From: Chryseolinea lacunae
GTDB lineage: Bacteria > Bacteroidota > Bacteroidia > Cytophagales > Cyclobacteriaceae
Reading direction: 5' to 3'
DNA: 64,000 nt
Assembly: GCF_016735595.1 (NCBI RefSeq)
Contig: NZ_JAERRB010000019.1
Coordinates: 1 to 64,000 of the forward strand
Each line of letters starts with the position of its first letter. Positions within the stretch are counted from its first letter, which is position 1. Shown here piece by piece: positions 35,380 to 43,979 of this stretch. The notes beneath the pieces were generated by a model, which had not been told where the DNA came from, did no database searches, and was given only the letters and a program-made list of their open reading frames with translations. A program made the position numbers and the translations under genes.

Positions 35380-37725
35380 TTACCGCCGAACAATCAACTT
35401 GAGTGCTGCCTGAGAGCGGAATACGGTCATCGCCACCTCCCCCGACGATAGTGCACCAAAAGAACGCTCCAAATCCTCGACGGTTTTGATGGTAGTATCC
35501 CCTAAGGCCAGTATCACATCATTGGGACGGAGATATTTCGACCAGAAACTCCACGTCTCCACTTCCAACACATACACCCCCGCCTCCGTGGCCATACCGG
35601 TAGCCGAGCGTTCACCCAGTGTCGTGAGGTTTTTAATAGACATTCCCATCCACGCGTACCGGTGCTCGCGCGACTCTGTATTGTCGAGTATCACAGGCAG
35701 TTGGACTTTTAACGCACGAGCTTTGAGGGAAGGCGAAAGAACGCCGAAGCTATCCATTGCAAAATTCCGGAATCCTATCGCATACGCGGCCGAGTTCTCT
35801 GCGACAGCATAGTCCCCCTCAATAGGATTGACAAAATCAGGCATAGCCGCCTTTGAGTGTAAGTCCGTCCCACCGGACCGCGCTTGCGCCAGAGCAAGGG
35901 AATCGGGAAAAAGATTGTAATCAACCTGATCGCCCCAATTACTCACGCGTATGGGAAAATAATGTCGAGTGACAATATTATGCCGAAAGATGTCATGACT
36001 GTTTGCAAACCACACATGCGGATGAAAGGAGTTATTGATGATAATATTATTCTCCACAACGCGGTAAAACCCTTCGCGTAGTTTTAGGCCGCCATTCAGA
36101 CAAACGTTGTTATAAATGTGGTAATTGCTGGAACCATCGTCCAAGTCGATATCCCAACCGTGATCACAACGAAAGCGGTTATTGCGAATAACGATGGGAT
36201 TCACGACATCCAAAAGAGGCAGGCCTGGAAGTGCCATCACCCTGCTTTTCATGGAATCGTAATTGGGATGCCAATACCGATCGCGTCCCCAGCTGTTGAA
36301 TGAACCATGGTCACCCGTTTCCAACACGGTATTGAAAACATCATTGTATTCAAAGATATGGCCACCCCATGTGCCTTCGCTGACATTGATGCCGGCGCGT
36401 GGCATGTTGTAAATAGTATTGTGACTGACGGTGATGTCTTGTGCCATCGAGATCTGAACTCCGGCAACCTGCTTCTCTACTAAACCAACATCATGAATCA
36501 GGTTATCATACACTAGACACCGCGCCGGATAGTTTCCAGTCTTGGGGCCCGGCACTATGTCCATGGCGTTCAAGGGAACAAATTGATTATACTCAAAACT
36601 GGGTGACCGCACCGCACCCGGATCGCCGACAAAGCATACGCCACTCGCTCCGATATTCACAATTTCACAACCAACAACCTGGTTGTCTCGATTGTAGTTA
36701 CTAAAAAAAACAGCGTTTCCACCAATAGCATCGAACGTGCAGTTCTTGATGATGCATTGCTCCGCCCCTTCCATCAACACAGCACCACCCCGGTAAATTG
36801 TCCAGTCGCTGCGCAGTAATGGCTCCTTGGTCTCCATAAACGTTCTCAGCGTATGAACCAGTGTGAGCCCTTCCAATGTGATATTGCGAACAGGCGATGC
36901 TTGGCTTCCACGGAACTCGAACAACTGCCGCAACTGCGGCGATTCAATCTTTGCTCCACGCAAATTGTTCGCCGCAAGATAATAGAGTTTACGATCCTGT
37001 TTACTATAATACCATTCGCCTAGAGTGTCGAGTTCTTCCCGTACGTTTTCAACAAATCGGTATTGCGTATGCATACCCGTTCTTCGATTGTTTTGAAAAC
37101 CACCCTCCAACAATAGCTTGCCGGTTGAATCTTTACCGGTGATCAAAAAGTGAAAGTCGCCCCATTCGCTTCCATGAAGAGCATGAAGGTAAGCACCTGA
37201 AGGATCCTTCCAACGCTCCGTTCGCGTCTTGCTGATGGCATCTGCAGATGTGCCATTATAATGACGCCGCAAGGGGTTGAAATTAGGATATCGCGCCATC
37301 GGCTGTTGCCTGCCGTCAACAAACAGTTGGTCGAACACAGGATCGTCAGGAATACTTGCCATGTGCAGGCCGTTTTTGAGAACGTGCCACTTGGGTAACA
37401 GAACTTTCGCGCCACTAATGGTTACTCGTTCATGGCCATAGGCTTTGAAAACCATTTCCTCACCATCCTCCCGGCTGTCAAGGAGGGTAAATACAAGGGG
37501 TTCATTTAAATAATAAGTCCCCTCACGGACATATACCGTCACCTTACCGGCAGTTTCCCGGGCCACAGCTTTCGCTTTCTGTAGGGTCGCAAAAGGCTTC
37601 TCCTTGGTACCTCGGTTATTGTCGTTCCCTTGCGCAGCGACAAAAAGATCAACTTGACCATGCGCATGACCGCACAGAAAAAATGAAGTCGCAACCCAAA
37701 GAAAAATAATCAATTGTGTTTTCAT
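35380..37725 (-). CDS. Secreted right-handed beta-helix protein with C-terminal PDZ domain (GH141-like?)
   Basis: 781 residues from ATG 37725 (MKTQLIIFLWVATSFF), which begins a signal peptide. The N-terminal part DLFVAAQGNDNNRGTKEKPF and YVREGTYYLNEPLVF is the usual start of secreted beta-helix enzymes. A long parallel beta-helix follows, with repeated N-x-I/V segments (ITLEGLTLV, CIIKNCTFDAIGGNAVFF, ITVSHNTIYNMPRAGINVS, PIVIRNNRFRCDHGWDIDLD). The last 85 residues form a PDZ-like domain (LRPNDVILALGDTTIKTVED). In the fucose context, GH141 (alpha-L-fucosidase/xylanase) is a candidate, but I cannot confirm catalytic residues, so it may instead be a lyase or other hydrolase. Operator site B precedes it. 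Confidence 0.7.
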   Translation of the reverse strand: MKTQLIIFLWVATSFFLCGHAHGQVDLFVAAQGNDNNRGTKEKPFATLQKAKAVARETAGKVTVYVREGTYYLNEPLVFTLLDSREDGEEMVFKAYGHERVTISGAKVLLPKWHVLKNGLHMASIPDDPVFDQLFVDGRQQPMARYPNFNPLRRHYNGTSADAISKTRTERWKDPSGAYLHALHGSEWGDFHFLITGKDSTGKLLLEGGFQNNRRTGMHTQYRFVENVREELDTLGEWYYSKQDRKLYYLAANNLRGAKIESPQLRQLFEFRGSQASPVRNITLEGLTLVHTLRTFMETKEPLLRSDWTIYRGGAVLMEGAEQCIIKNCTFDAIGGNAVFFSNYNRDNQVVGCEIVNIGASGVCFVGDPGAVRSPSFEYNQFVPLNAMDIVPGPKTGNYPARCLVYDNLIHDVGLVEKQVAGVQISMAQDITVSHNTIYNMPRAGINVSEGTWGGHIFEYNDVFNTVLETGDHGSFNSWGRDRYWHPNYDSMKSRVMALPGLPLLDVVNPIVIRNNRFRCDHGWDIDLDDGSSNYHIYNNVCLNGGLKLREGFYRVVENNIIINNSFHPHVWFANSHDIFRHNIVTRHYFPIRVSNWGDQVDYNLFPDSLALAQARSGGTDLHSKAAMPDFVNPIEGDYAVAENSAAYAIGFRNFAMDSFGVLSPSLKARALKVQLPVILDNTESREHRYAWMGMSIKNLTTLGERSATGMATEAGVYVLEVETWSFWSKYLRPNDVILALGDTTIKTVEDLERSFGALSSGEVAMTVFRSQAALKLIVRR

Positions 37726-37865
37726 TAGTAAATTCATTCCTATTATCCTTCAAAGCTACTTTGGCACCTGATCGTCAGGTATACTTTAAAGATCGTAATG
37801 ATCTTTAATTCCTTGAAATCTTAACACCTTAACACCGCAAGGTAAAAACGGGATGCTCGACTTTT

Positions 37866-37903
37866 TTATGATCTATTAGCATACACTGATGCGATATTAG
37901 CAA
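37866..37903 (-). promoter_or_regulatory. Direct-repeat operator, site B (upstream of beta-helix/PDZ gene)
   Basis: Half-sites TTGCTAATATCGCATCA and ATGCTAATAGATCATAA, separated by GTGT, reading toward the gene. The GCTA cores are 21 bp apart (complement TAGC at 37898 and 37877). It lies 141-178 bp upstream of the ATG. Confidence 0.7.
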
Positions 37904-38013
37904 GTTGAAGGCTGAAAAATATACGTTCAGTTCGTGATCACCCTAAAGTACTCATATTGCTGTACCACCATGCTCCTGAAACCCCTACAAATACCTCCGT
38001 ATCCAGACTTACC

Positions 38014-39114
38014 TTAGCGATTGCCGTTCTGCCCATCCCGTCGTCGCTGCATTTCTGCCCAGGTGGTCAATACAAAACCTTCTCGCACGATATATTCTTT
38101 TAATCCGTCATCGAGCATCGCGAGCCAGTCAGCACGTCTTGTGTCACCCGAATCGCTAATAGACTGAAAAGCAGATCCAGCATCCGCGCAATGTAGCAGG
38201 ATGACCGTAATCCCAGGCTGGACAGACCTAAGCAATTCCTTATACCTCTCAACCTTAAACTTTCTCCAATTCTCATCCGTTCGAACCCAATTGCTGGGAA
38301 GTTCCCAATCATAACTGGAAACGTAAAGGTCATCCGCTACCGCAAGCCCGCCATCCCACAACCGTTCCCCAACGGCACGAATGGCGTCGTTGTAGTGCTG
38401 TACGTGCTCGGGTGTGTCTGCCTTCTGAAAAGCAGTCAATTTTTTTAATCCCTCGAGTGGGCCGCTTTGAATCTGCTTTAACAGCAAAGTGTTATGACCC
38501 GCTGTAAACAGAATCGGAATATGTTCCTTAATGCCAAAGCTTACATACCTGTCAAGGTACTCGGGCGTCGACCACAACGTACCCATATGCGTATCCAGAT
38601 GGGTTGGACTCATTCCCATGCGTCTTGCCCTGTTTAGTTGAGCACGCATCTCTATCTCGATTTCTTCCGACGTCGCATGCCTTACTACATCTGGAACGTT
38701 ATCCCATAAAGCTCCCTCTTGGTCAATAAGTCCGGGAGTACCTGTCCCTGAGACGGGCATCCACCGATACTTACTCCATTCTGCCGTAAAGGTTAAATGA
38801 AGGCCCGCATCCACGTGCGGATGGTCTCGGACATATGCTGCAATGTCCGGAACCCAAGGACAGGGCATCATTATACTCATTGAGGTAGCAATGCCATAGT
38901 CAATTGCATCCTTGGCTCCGTTGTTGCACTCATAAGACATGCCAACATCGTCAACGTGAAAAATCAAAACCCGCTCTCCTTTTTTCCATCCCAAACGCTC
39001 CGCAAAGGTTCCCTGGCCGTGCACGCAAAATGAAACCAATATAAACGACAGGCACAAAACTGCTCTCCAGTTTGAGCTTTTAAAATTCAGAACCGACTCG
39101 ATGGTCTTTTGCAT
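38014..39114 (-). CDS. YdjC/ChbG-type carbohydrate deacetylase, exported
   Basis: 366 residues from ATG 39114 (MQKTIESVLNF); a signal-like segment (AVLCLSFILVSFCVHG) ends near residue 34. The core has VLIFHVDDVGMSYECNNGAKDA, with the metal-binding Asp pair, DAGLHLTFTAEW (HLT), and HLDTHMGTLWSTPEYL (the H and D of the second site). These are hallmarks of the ChbG/HpnK (YdjC) family that deacetylates N-acetylated or O-acetylated sugars. The window gives no direct substrate; acetylated pectin or xyloglucan fits the neighbours. It is divergent from an HxlR regulator, with an inverted repeat between them. Confidence 0.85.
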   Translation of the reverse strand: MQKTIESVLNFKSSNWRAVLCLSFILVSFCVHGQGTFAERLGWKKGERVLIFHVDDVGMSYECNNGAKDAIDYGIATSMSIMMPCPWVPDIAAYVRDHPHVDAGLHLTFTAEWSKYRWMPVSGTGTPGLIDQEGALWDNVPDVVRHATSEEIEIEMRAQLNRARRMGMSPTHLDTHMGTLWSTPEYLDRYVSFGIKEHIPILFTAGHNTLLLKQIQSGPLEGLKKLTAFQKADTPEHVQHYNDAIRAVGERLWDGGLAVADDLYVSSYDWELPSNWVRTDENWRKFKVERYKELLRSVQPGITVILLHCADAGSAFQSISDSGDTRRADWLAMLDDGLKEYIVREGFVLTTWAEMQRRRDGQNGNR

Positions 39115-39122
39115 AATTTTTT

Positions 39123-39149
39123 TGTTTATTTTGGAACAAGGAATAAACA
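39123..39149. promoter_or_regulatory. Inverted repeat, probable HxlR operator
   Basis: TGTTTATT at 39123-39130 and AATAAACA at 39142-39149 are perfect 8-bp arms with an 11-bp centre. The palindrome fills the 66 bp between the divergent deacetylase (start 39114) and HxlR (start 39181) genes, which is the typical place for autoregulation of HxlR-type repressors. Confidence 0.6.
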
Positions 39150-39180
39150 CCAACAGTCACAATCAATTAGTCAAAAAATT

Positions 39181-39522
39181 ATGACTACCAAGAATCCTGA
39201 AATTATTGTAGAATGTCCAAAGGAATACCTGCTAAAACTCCTGACCGGAAAATGGAAACCTTGCATTTTTCGCTACGCAACACAAGGTCCTGTACGTTTC
39301 GGCCAAATCTCACGACTGTTGCCTGAGGCAACTAAACAAGGATTAACGAACGCACTCAGAGAACTTGAATCAGCAAATATTGTCGAGCGAAGAGTGATCC
39401 AAGAGAAACCGCTTCACGTTGAGTATCATCTCACCGAACTAGGCATCGAATTCATTCCGATTTTTAATGCCATTGAAGCGCTACACATGTTGCCGACACG
39501 AAAGCAAGCAGATCAAAAATGA
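39181..39522 (+). CDS. HxlR-family transcriptional regulator
   Basis: 113 residues from ATG 39181 (MTTKNPEIIVECP); an in-frame ATG at 39109 overlaps the divergent gene and is not used. The winged-helix signature is present: ECPKEYLLKLLTGKWKPCIF, GPVRFGQISRLLPEATKQGL, NALRELESANIVERR and EYHLTELG. HxlR proteins are small dimeric repressors that often sense redox or aldehydes and control a divergent gene. The Cys residues at about 12 and 28 could be redox-active. The likely target is the deacetylase through the palindrome at 39123. Confidence 0.9.
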   Translation: MTTKNPEIIVECPKEYLLKLLTGKWKPCIFRYATQGPVRFGQISRLLPEATKQGLTNALRELESANIVERRVIQEKPLHVEYHLTELGIEFIPIFNAIEALHMLPTRKQADQK

Positions 39523-39554
39523 TGCATCGTCAGCAAGGCGTAACATTTTCGTGT

Positions 39555-39580
39555 GTGTAGCGCTCCTGACCACGCTACAC
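39555..39580. terminator. Hairpin downstream of HxlR
   Basis: GTGTAGCG at 39555-39562 and CGCTACAC at 39573-39580 form a perfect 8-bp stem with a 10-base loop, 33 bp after the HxlR stop codon. There is no T-tract, so termination would depend on Rho or the stem alone. Confidence 0.4.
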
Positions 39581-39689
39581 GCTGTCGGTTCCGACTAAGA
39601 CACAATAGGCTACAATCATCTTCAAGCTCGGATCCACAGGCATTCTCCGGTGAATAATTGGCTCCTCCTAGTCCGTCCCTCCCACAAAA

Positions 39690-39727
39690 CAGCTAATCGT
39701 ACACCATATCTTGCTAAGATTTGGCTA
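39690..39727 (+). promoter_or_regulatory. Direct-repeat operator, site G (upstream of KDG kinase operon)
   Basis: Half-sites CAGCTAATCGTACACCA and TTGCTAAGATTTGGCTA, separated by TATC; the GCTA cores start at 39692 and 39713, 21 bp apart. The site lies 87-124 bp upstream of the KDG kinase start. It links the uronate genes to the same putative regulator as the fucose genes. Confidence 0.65.
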
Positions 39728-39813
39728 GCTATCACGACCGATAGCAAATCATCTTTGACCAAAATTCAACGCAAACTTTCGTGGCCATAGTCATGAAGTA
39801 AGTTCTATCATTC

Positions 39814-40806
39814 ATGTCGCAAATCGTAACCTTCGGTGAAATCCTACTTCGCTTTTCAACGTCTGATCAAAATCGCTTTTCACAATCCTCACAATTGGCC
39901 ATTACGTTCGGAGGATCCGAAGCCAACGTAGCGGGTGCACTCGCATCCTGGGGTAGTCCCTGTATGCATATCACCGCGCTTCCCGAAAATGCAATCGGAA
40001 AGTGTGCTGCTGAAGCATTCAACAAATTAGGCGTAAATGTTCAGGCATTACCCGGCTCCGGCCGCATGGGAACATATTATATCGAAGGTGGCGTATCCTT
40101 GCGGTCCCCGCAAATCATTTACGATCGATATCATTCTGTTTTTAGCGAGGCTACTTTTAAGGGACTGGAATGGAAAAATATTCTGGCGAAAGCAAAATGG
40201 TTTCATTGGTCGGGTATAACCCCCGCAATATCTGCATCCGCGGCAGAAGCTTGCCTGACAGCCGTGCAGACAGCAAAGAGCATGGGGGTTAGTGTTTCCG
40301 GCGACATCAACTACCGCCGCAACCTATGGAAATATGGAAAGGCACCCATAGACATCATGCCGGAACTTATCGCGCACTCAGACTTGATTATTGCAGGCAC
40401 TGAGGACTTTAAAAACAGCGCCGGCATCCCATCCAACTCATTTGAAGACATGTGCAACCTGGCCATTAACCGATTTCCTAACATCAAGCAAATAGCCACT
40501 ACTCATCGACACACCAAAAATGCAAGCAACGAGTCCATCTCCGCTACGCTTTGGTCGAAAGGAAACGTGAGCGAATCGGAAACATTCCATATCGCTCCCG
40601 TTGTTGATAGGATTGGCGCCGGCGATGCATTTATGGCAGGGATTCTGTACGGTATCCTGAACGGTTACACGGATGTCGAAACTATAAATTTTGCAGCAGC
40701 CTCCTGTGCGCTAAAGCACACGATCAAAGGGGATGTGAATTTGTTATCCGTTCAAGAAGTGACTGCGTTAGTAAATAACGAACGGGTAGGACAATTGCGT
40801 CGATAA
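39814..40806 (+). CDS. kdgK: 2-keto-3-deoxygluconate kinase (PfkB family)
   Basis: 330 residues. PfkB/ribokinase features are FGEILLRFS near the start, the GGSEANVAGALASWG motif, and the catalytic VDRIGAGDAFMAGIL with base Asp271. It phosphorylates 2-keto-3-deoxy-D-gluconate to KDPG for the next enzyme of the operon. Its stop codon overlaps the ATG of the aldolase gene by one base (TAATG), so translation is coupled. With UxaB two genes downstream it belongs to the galacturonate (altronate) route. It is the first gene of a plus-strand operon of four. Confidence 0.88.
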   Translation: MSQIVTFGEILLRFSTSDQNRFSQSSQLAITFGGSEANVAGALASWGSPCMHITALPENAIGKCAAEAFNKLGVNVQALPGSGRMGTYYIEGGVSLRSPQIIYDRYHSVFSEATFKGLEWKNILAKAKWFHWSGITPAISASAAEACLTAVQTAKSMGVSVSGDINYRRNLWKYGKAPIDIMPELIAHSDLIIAGTEDFKNSAGIPSNSFEDMCNLAINRFPNIKQIATTHRHTKNASNESISATLWSKGNVSESETFHIAPVVDRIGAGDAFMAGILYGILNGYTDVETINFAAASCALKHTIKGDVNLLSVQEVTALVNNERVGQLRR

Positions 40807-41471
40807 TGAATATGCCTGACACCAACATTGTTTCCCGCCTTAAGAACGCCACTCTAATGCCCATCTGCGGCGAGAGCAATATTGAGACCCTTACCCAATT
40901 GGTTCGCTGCTGTTATGACAGCGGGCTACGCGTTTTTGAATTTACCAACCGCAGCAGTCAAGCCTTGCAGACTTTCGCCCTACTTATGGAAAGAAGAAAA
41001 GACTTTGAAAACATGCTTTTTGGAGTGGGGACGATCACCGATCGTAGATCAGCGGAAATTTTTATTTCGGCAGGCGCAGAATTTATTGTCGCCCCAATCG
41101 TAGATCGTGCTACCCAACGATGCTGTAGCCAGTACAATACGCCCTGGATTCCCGGCTGCGCAACACCCACCGAAATATTCCTTGCGCAAAGACTGAATGC
41201 TCCGATTATTAAAATTTTTCCAGCCGGCGTACTCGGCCCAGGATTCATCTCAAATGTCATGGCCCTAAAGCCAGACTTGCATCTGATGGCTACCGGAGGT
41301 ATTGATCCTTCAAAACAATCCCTGGCCAGGTGGCTCGCCGCGGGCGTAAAATGTATTGGACTAGGTTCCAAATTATTTCCCGATGCCCTTGTCAATCAAG
41401 GGAACGTGAATGAAATACAGTTCACTATCAAACAGACGCTCACCCATATCAAGGATATACTCAAATACTGA
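40806..41471 (+). CDS. eda: 2-keto-3-deoxy-6-phosphogluconate aldolase (KDPG/KHG family)
   Basis: 221 residues, class I aldolase. The Schiff-base lysine is Lys136 in APIIKIFPAGVLGPGF. Other motifs are LFGVGTITDR, GAEFIVAPIVD, WIPGCATPTEI and LMATGGIDPS. It splits KDPG into pyruvate and glyceraldehyde 3-phosphate. Overlap with kdgK and co-direction with uxaB give the pathway order. The start codon is ATG 40806, which shares a base with the kdgK stop. Confidence 0.9.
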   Translation: MNMPDTNIVSRLKNATLMPICGESNIETLTQLVRCCYDSGLRVFEFTNRSSQALQTFALLMERRKDFENMLFGVGTITDRRSAEIFISAGAEFIVAPIVDRATQRCCSQYNTPWIPGCATPTEIFLAQRLNAPIIKIFPAGVLGPGFISNVMALKPDLHLMATGGIDPSKQSLARWLAAGVKCIGLGSKLFPDALVNQGNVNEIQFTIKQTLTHIKDILKY

Positions 41472-41483
41472 CTCACGAAAATA

Positions 41484-42959
41484 ATGAGTAGACTTCTAAA
41501 TAGAACAACAATCGGCGTGGGACCAATCCCTCCCATCAAGGTAGTCCAATTTGGTGGCGGAAATTTTCTACGCGCCTTTGCCGATCTCTTTATTGAAGAA
41601 CTAAACGACAAATGCGGCTTCAACGGAAGTGTCGTCATTGTCCAATCCCAAACGCCAGAGAAGAACAATCCCATCACAAAACAAGACGGCCTTTACCACC
41701 TGCTTGAGAAGGGATACAAAAATGGTCGTCGGGTAGCCTCCACCAGACTCATCACGTGCATTCACTCCTGCATTCATGCGACCGAGTCTTATACTTGCTT
41801 TCAAGGTTTGGCGAAGACACCGTCCTTGCGGTTTGTAATCTCCAACACAACGGAAGCCGGAATTACCGATGGTGGGGAAGTGTTGATTGAGGGTATTTCA
41901 CCCATCACGTTTCCCGCTCGCCTTACCACCTTTCTTTACGCAAGGTACCAGGAAGGGCTACCAGGGTTGATTATACTCCCCTGCGAACTCATCGAAAACA
42001 ACGGAATTATTCTAAAAGAAATTATTCTTCGCTATGCGCAGCAGTTTACCGATGCAACGCAATTTTCCGACTGGATAAATACCCAGAATATCTTCTGCAA
42101 TACGTTGGTTGATCGAATTGTTCCTGGGGTCACATCGGAACTACAGCACGAAGTTGAAAAAACAACTGGCTACATAGACGAAATTCCGGTGCAGGCCGAA
42201 CCCTATTACTTCTGGGCAATCGAGGGCACTCACACTGTCGCGAATGAATTTCCAGTTGACAAATTATCTCACAATATAGTTTTCACCACGGACCTCGCGC
42301 AGTACCGCATTCGAAAAGTCCGAATTCTCAACGGCCTGCATACGCTGATGACGTCGATGGCATTGCTCAAGAACATTCACAGCGTTCGTTCGGTATTCGA
42401 AGACGACGAGTTATCAATAGCGATTCTCCGCATCTTATACAAAGAAATATTACCAACGCTCCGCGCCGACCAAGACGCTCTTCACGCATATGCACGGGAT
42501 GTTCTGGAGCGCTTTAAAAATCCGTTTTTCGAGCACCAATTGAGCAGCATCGCTTTAAATTCAATTTCCAAATTTCGGGTCCGCGCATTGCCATCGCTGC
42601 TTGACTATTACAGCATCAAGGGCACGATCCCTCCAGGGATAGCATATTCCCTGGCCTGCTGGATTCGTTTTTACCAAGGCGTATGGCGAGGCAGCAATCT
42701 CCCCGTCAAAGACCTACCGGAAGTCATCCAAGCGTTCAACCAGGCCTGGCGTTCAACAAACCTTAACCAGATGGTCTACCAGATATTAGCAAATACCACC
42801 CTATGGGGGCAAGACTTAACCACGTTGGAAGGACTTCCAGATCTAATAACACTTTTCCTAGATCATCTCGCCAAGGACCAATCCATTCACCTGGACTACA
42901 TCCGCACCGAGGGAGAGACTTTTAAATCAAACGACGATCCACTGTTATCAACGTCATAG
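41484..42959 (+). CDS. uxaB: Tagaturonate reductase (altronate oxidoreductase)
   Basis: 491 residues, mannitol dehydrogenase family. The N-terminal nucleotide-binding part reads IKVVQFGGGNFLRAFADLFI; VISNTTEAGITD and LPCELIENNG follow, then CNTLVDRIVPG and the catalytic region FTTDLAQYRIRKVRILNGLHTL with the family Lys. It reduces D-tagaturonate to D-altronate with NADH. The isomerase UxaC, which makes tagaturonate from galacturonate, is not in the window. The next step, altronate dehydration, would be done by the UxaA-family gene at 47743. The gene starts 12 bp after eda. Confidence 0.9.
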   Translation: MSRLLNRTTIGVGPIPPIKVVQFGGGNFLRAFADLFIEELNDKCGFNGSVVIVQSQTPEKNNPITKQDGLYHLLEKGYKNGRRVASTRLITCIHSCIHATESYTCFQGLAKTPSLRFVISNTTEAGITDGGEVLIEGISPITFPARLTTFLYARYQEGLPGLIILPCELIENNGIILKEIILRYAQQFTDATQFSDWINTQNIFCNTLVDRIVPGVTSELQHEVEKTTGYIDEIPVQAEPYYFWAIEGTHTVANEFPVDKLSHNIVFTTDLAQYRIRKVRILNGLHTLMTSMALLKNIHSVRSVFEDDELSIAILRILYKEILPTLRADQDALHAYARDVLERFKNPFFEHQLSSIALNSISKFRVRALPSLLDYYSIKGTIPPGIAYSLACWIRFYQGVWRGSNLPVKDLPEVIQAFNQAWRSTNLNQMVYQILANTTLWGQDLTTLEGLPDLITLFLDHLAKDQSIHLDYIRTEGETFKSNDDPLLSTS

Positions 42960-43040
42960 CCTATACCTGTCCTCACGACTGCTTCATCTCCCGGTTCTAA
43001 ACAGGATCCCTTGAAACCCATTGGCAAGAACAAAATCATA

Positions 43041-43871
43041 ATGAAAATCGACTCGCACGTTCATTTCTGGCAGTACTCAGAGAAAGAATATCCTTGGATC
43101 GGCACGACGATGTCAGGCATAAGGCGCGACTTTATACCAACGGATGCCGAACCAATATTTCACCGTCACGGAATCGCCGGCTGTATTGCTGTACAAGCAC
43201 GACAAAACGAAGCTGAAAACGAATTCATGCTCTCCTTGGCCAAACGAAGTTCATTCATTAAAGGGATTGTCGGCTGGGTACCCCTGAAAGACAAAAGTTT
43301 GCAAAGCAAGCTGGAAGCCTATGCACAGCAACCGTTGATCCGCGGATTTCGTCACGTGATCCAAGACGAGCCCCTGCTGGAGTTTATGCTTGACCCCAGC
43401 TTTATTCGGGGGCTTCGTTTACTTCACCACCATAACTACTGCTACGACCTCCTCATCAAACCGTCACATCTGCCGGTGGCCGCAGCCCTGGTCAGGCTTT
43501 TACCAGCCCAACCCATCGTCATTGATCACATCGCCAAACCCGACATCGCTAGAGGCGAATTTACCCGCTGGGCAAAAGACATACAGCGTCTGGCCTCTTT
43601 TGATAACATCTATTGCAAAGTGTCAGGAATGACTACAGAAGCACGCTGGAAAGAATGGAGTGAAAACGACTTCCGCCCCTATTTAGACACAGTGGTGGAA
43701 TCCTTTGGCCTAAAACGCCTTATCTACGGATCTGATTGGCCCGTTTGCTTGCTATCAACTGACTACGAACAGCAACTCCGAATGGTGGAAAACTACTTCC
43801 GTTCGTTTTCCAAACCTGAACAGGCCTCGATCTTCGGATTGAATGCGCTTGAATTTTACAAGATTGCTTAG
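43041..43871 (+). CDS. Amidohydrolase, probable L-fucono-1,5-lactonase
   Basis: 276 residues from ATG 43041 (MKIDSHVHFW); the ATG at 43011 adds ten atypical residues. It is a COG3618-type amidohydrolase: HVHFW metal ligands, IAGCIAVQARQNEAEN, RGFRHVIQDEP, PIVIDHIAKPD and the Asp of IYGSDWPVCLL. Relatives include L-fuconolactonase and L-rhamnonolactonase of oxidative deoxysugar pathways. The neighbouring SDR genes, FAH-family hydrolase and FucP favour L-fucono-1,5-lactone as substrate. It is the last gene of the KDG kinase operon, which ties the two sugar routes together. It converges on the SDR at 43980. Confidence 0.82.
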   Translation: MKIDSHVHFWQYSEKEYPWIGTTMSGIRRDFIPTDAEPIFHRHGIAGCIAVQARQNEAENEFMLSLAKRSSFIKGIVGWVPLKDKSLQSKLEAYAQQPLIRGFRHVIQDEPLLEFMLDPSFIRGLRLLHHHNYCYDLLIKPSHLPVAAALVRLLPAQPIVIDHIAKPDIARGEFTRWAKDIQRLASFDNIYCKVSGMTTEARWKEWSENDFRPYLDTVVESFGLKRLIYGSDWPVCLLSTDYEQQLRMVENYFRSFSKPEQASIFGLNALEFYKIA

Positions 43872-43979
43872 CCTTAGTTCAAAATAGTTGAAGTACATAA
43901 CACCGGCAGAAGGCCCAACCCCGAGCTACTAGAACGCCGAAAGGCAAGCGAACTATAGCCATTAAAATTATAACTTTTT

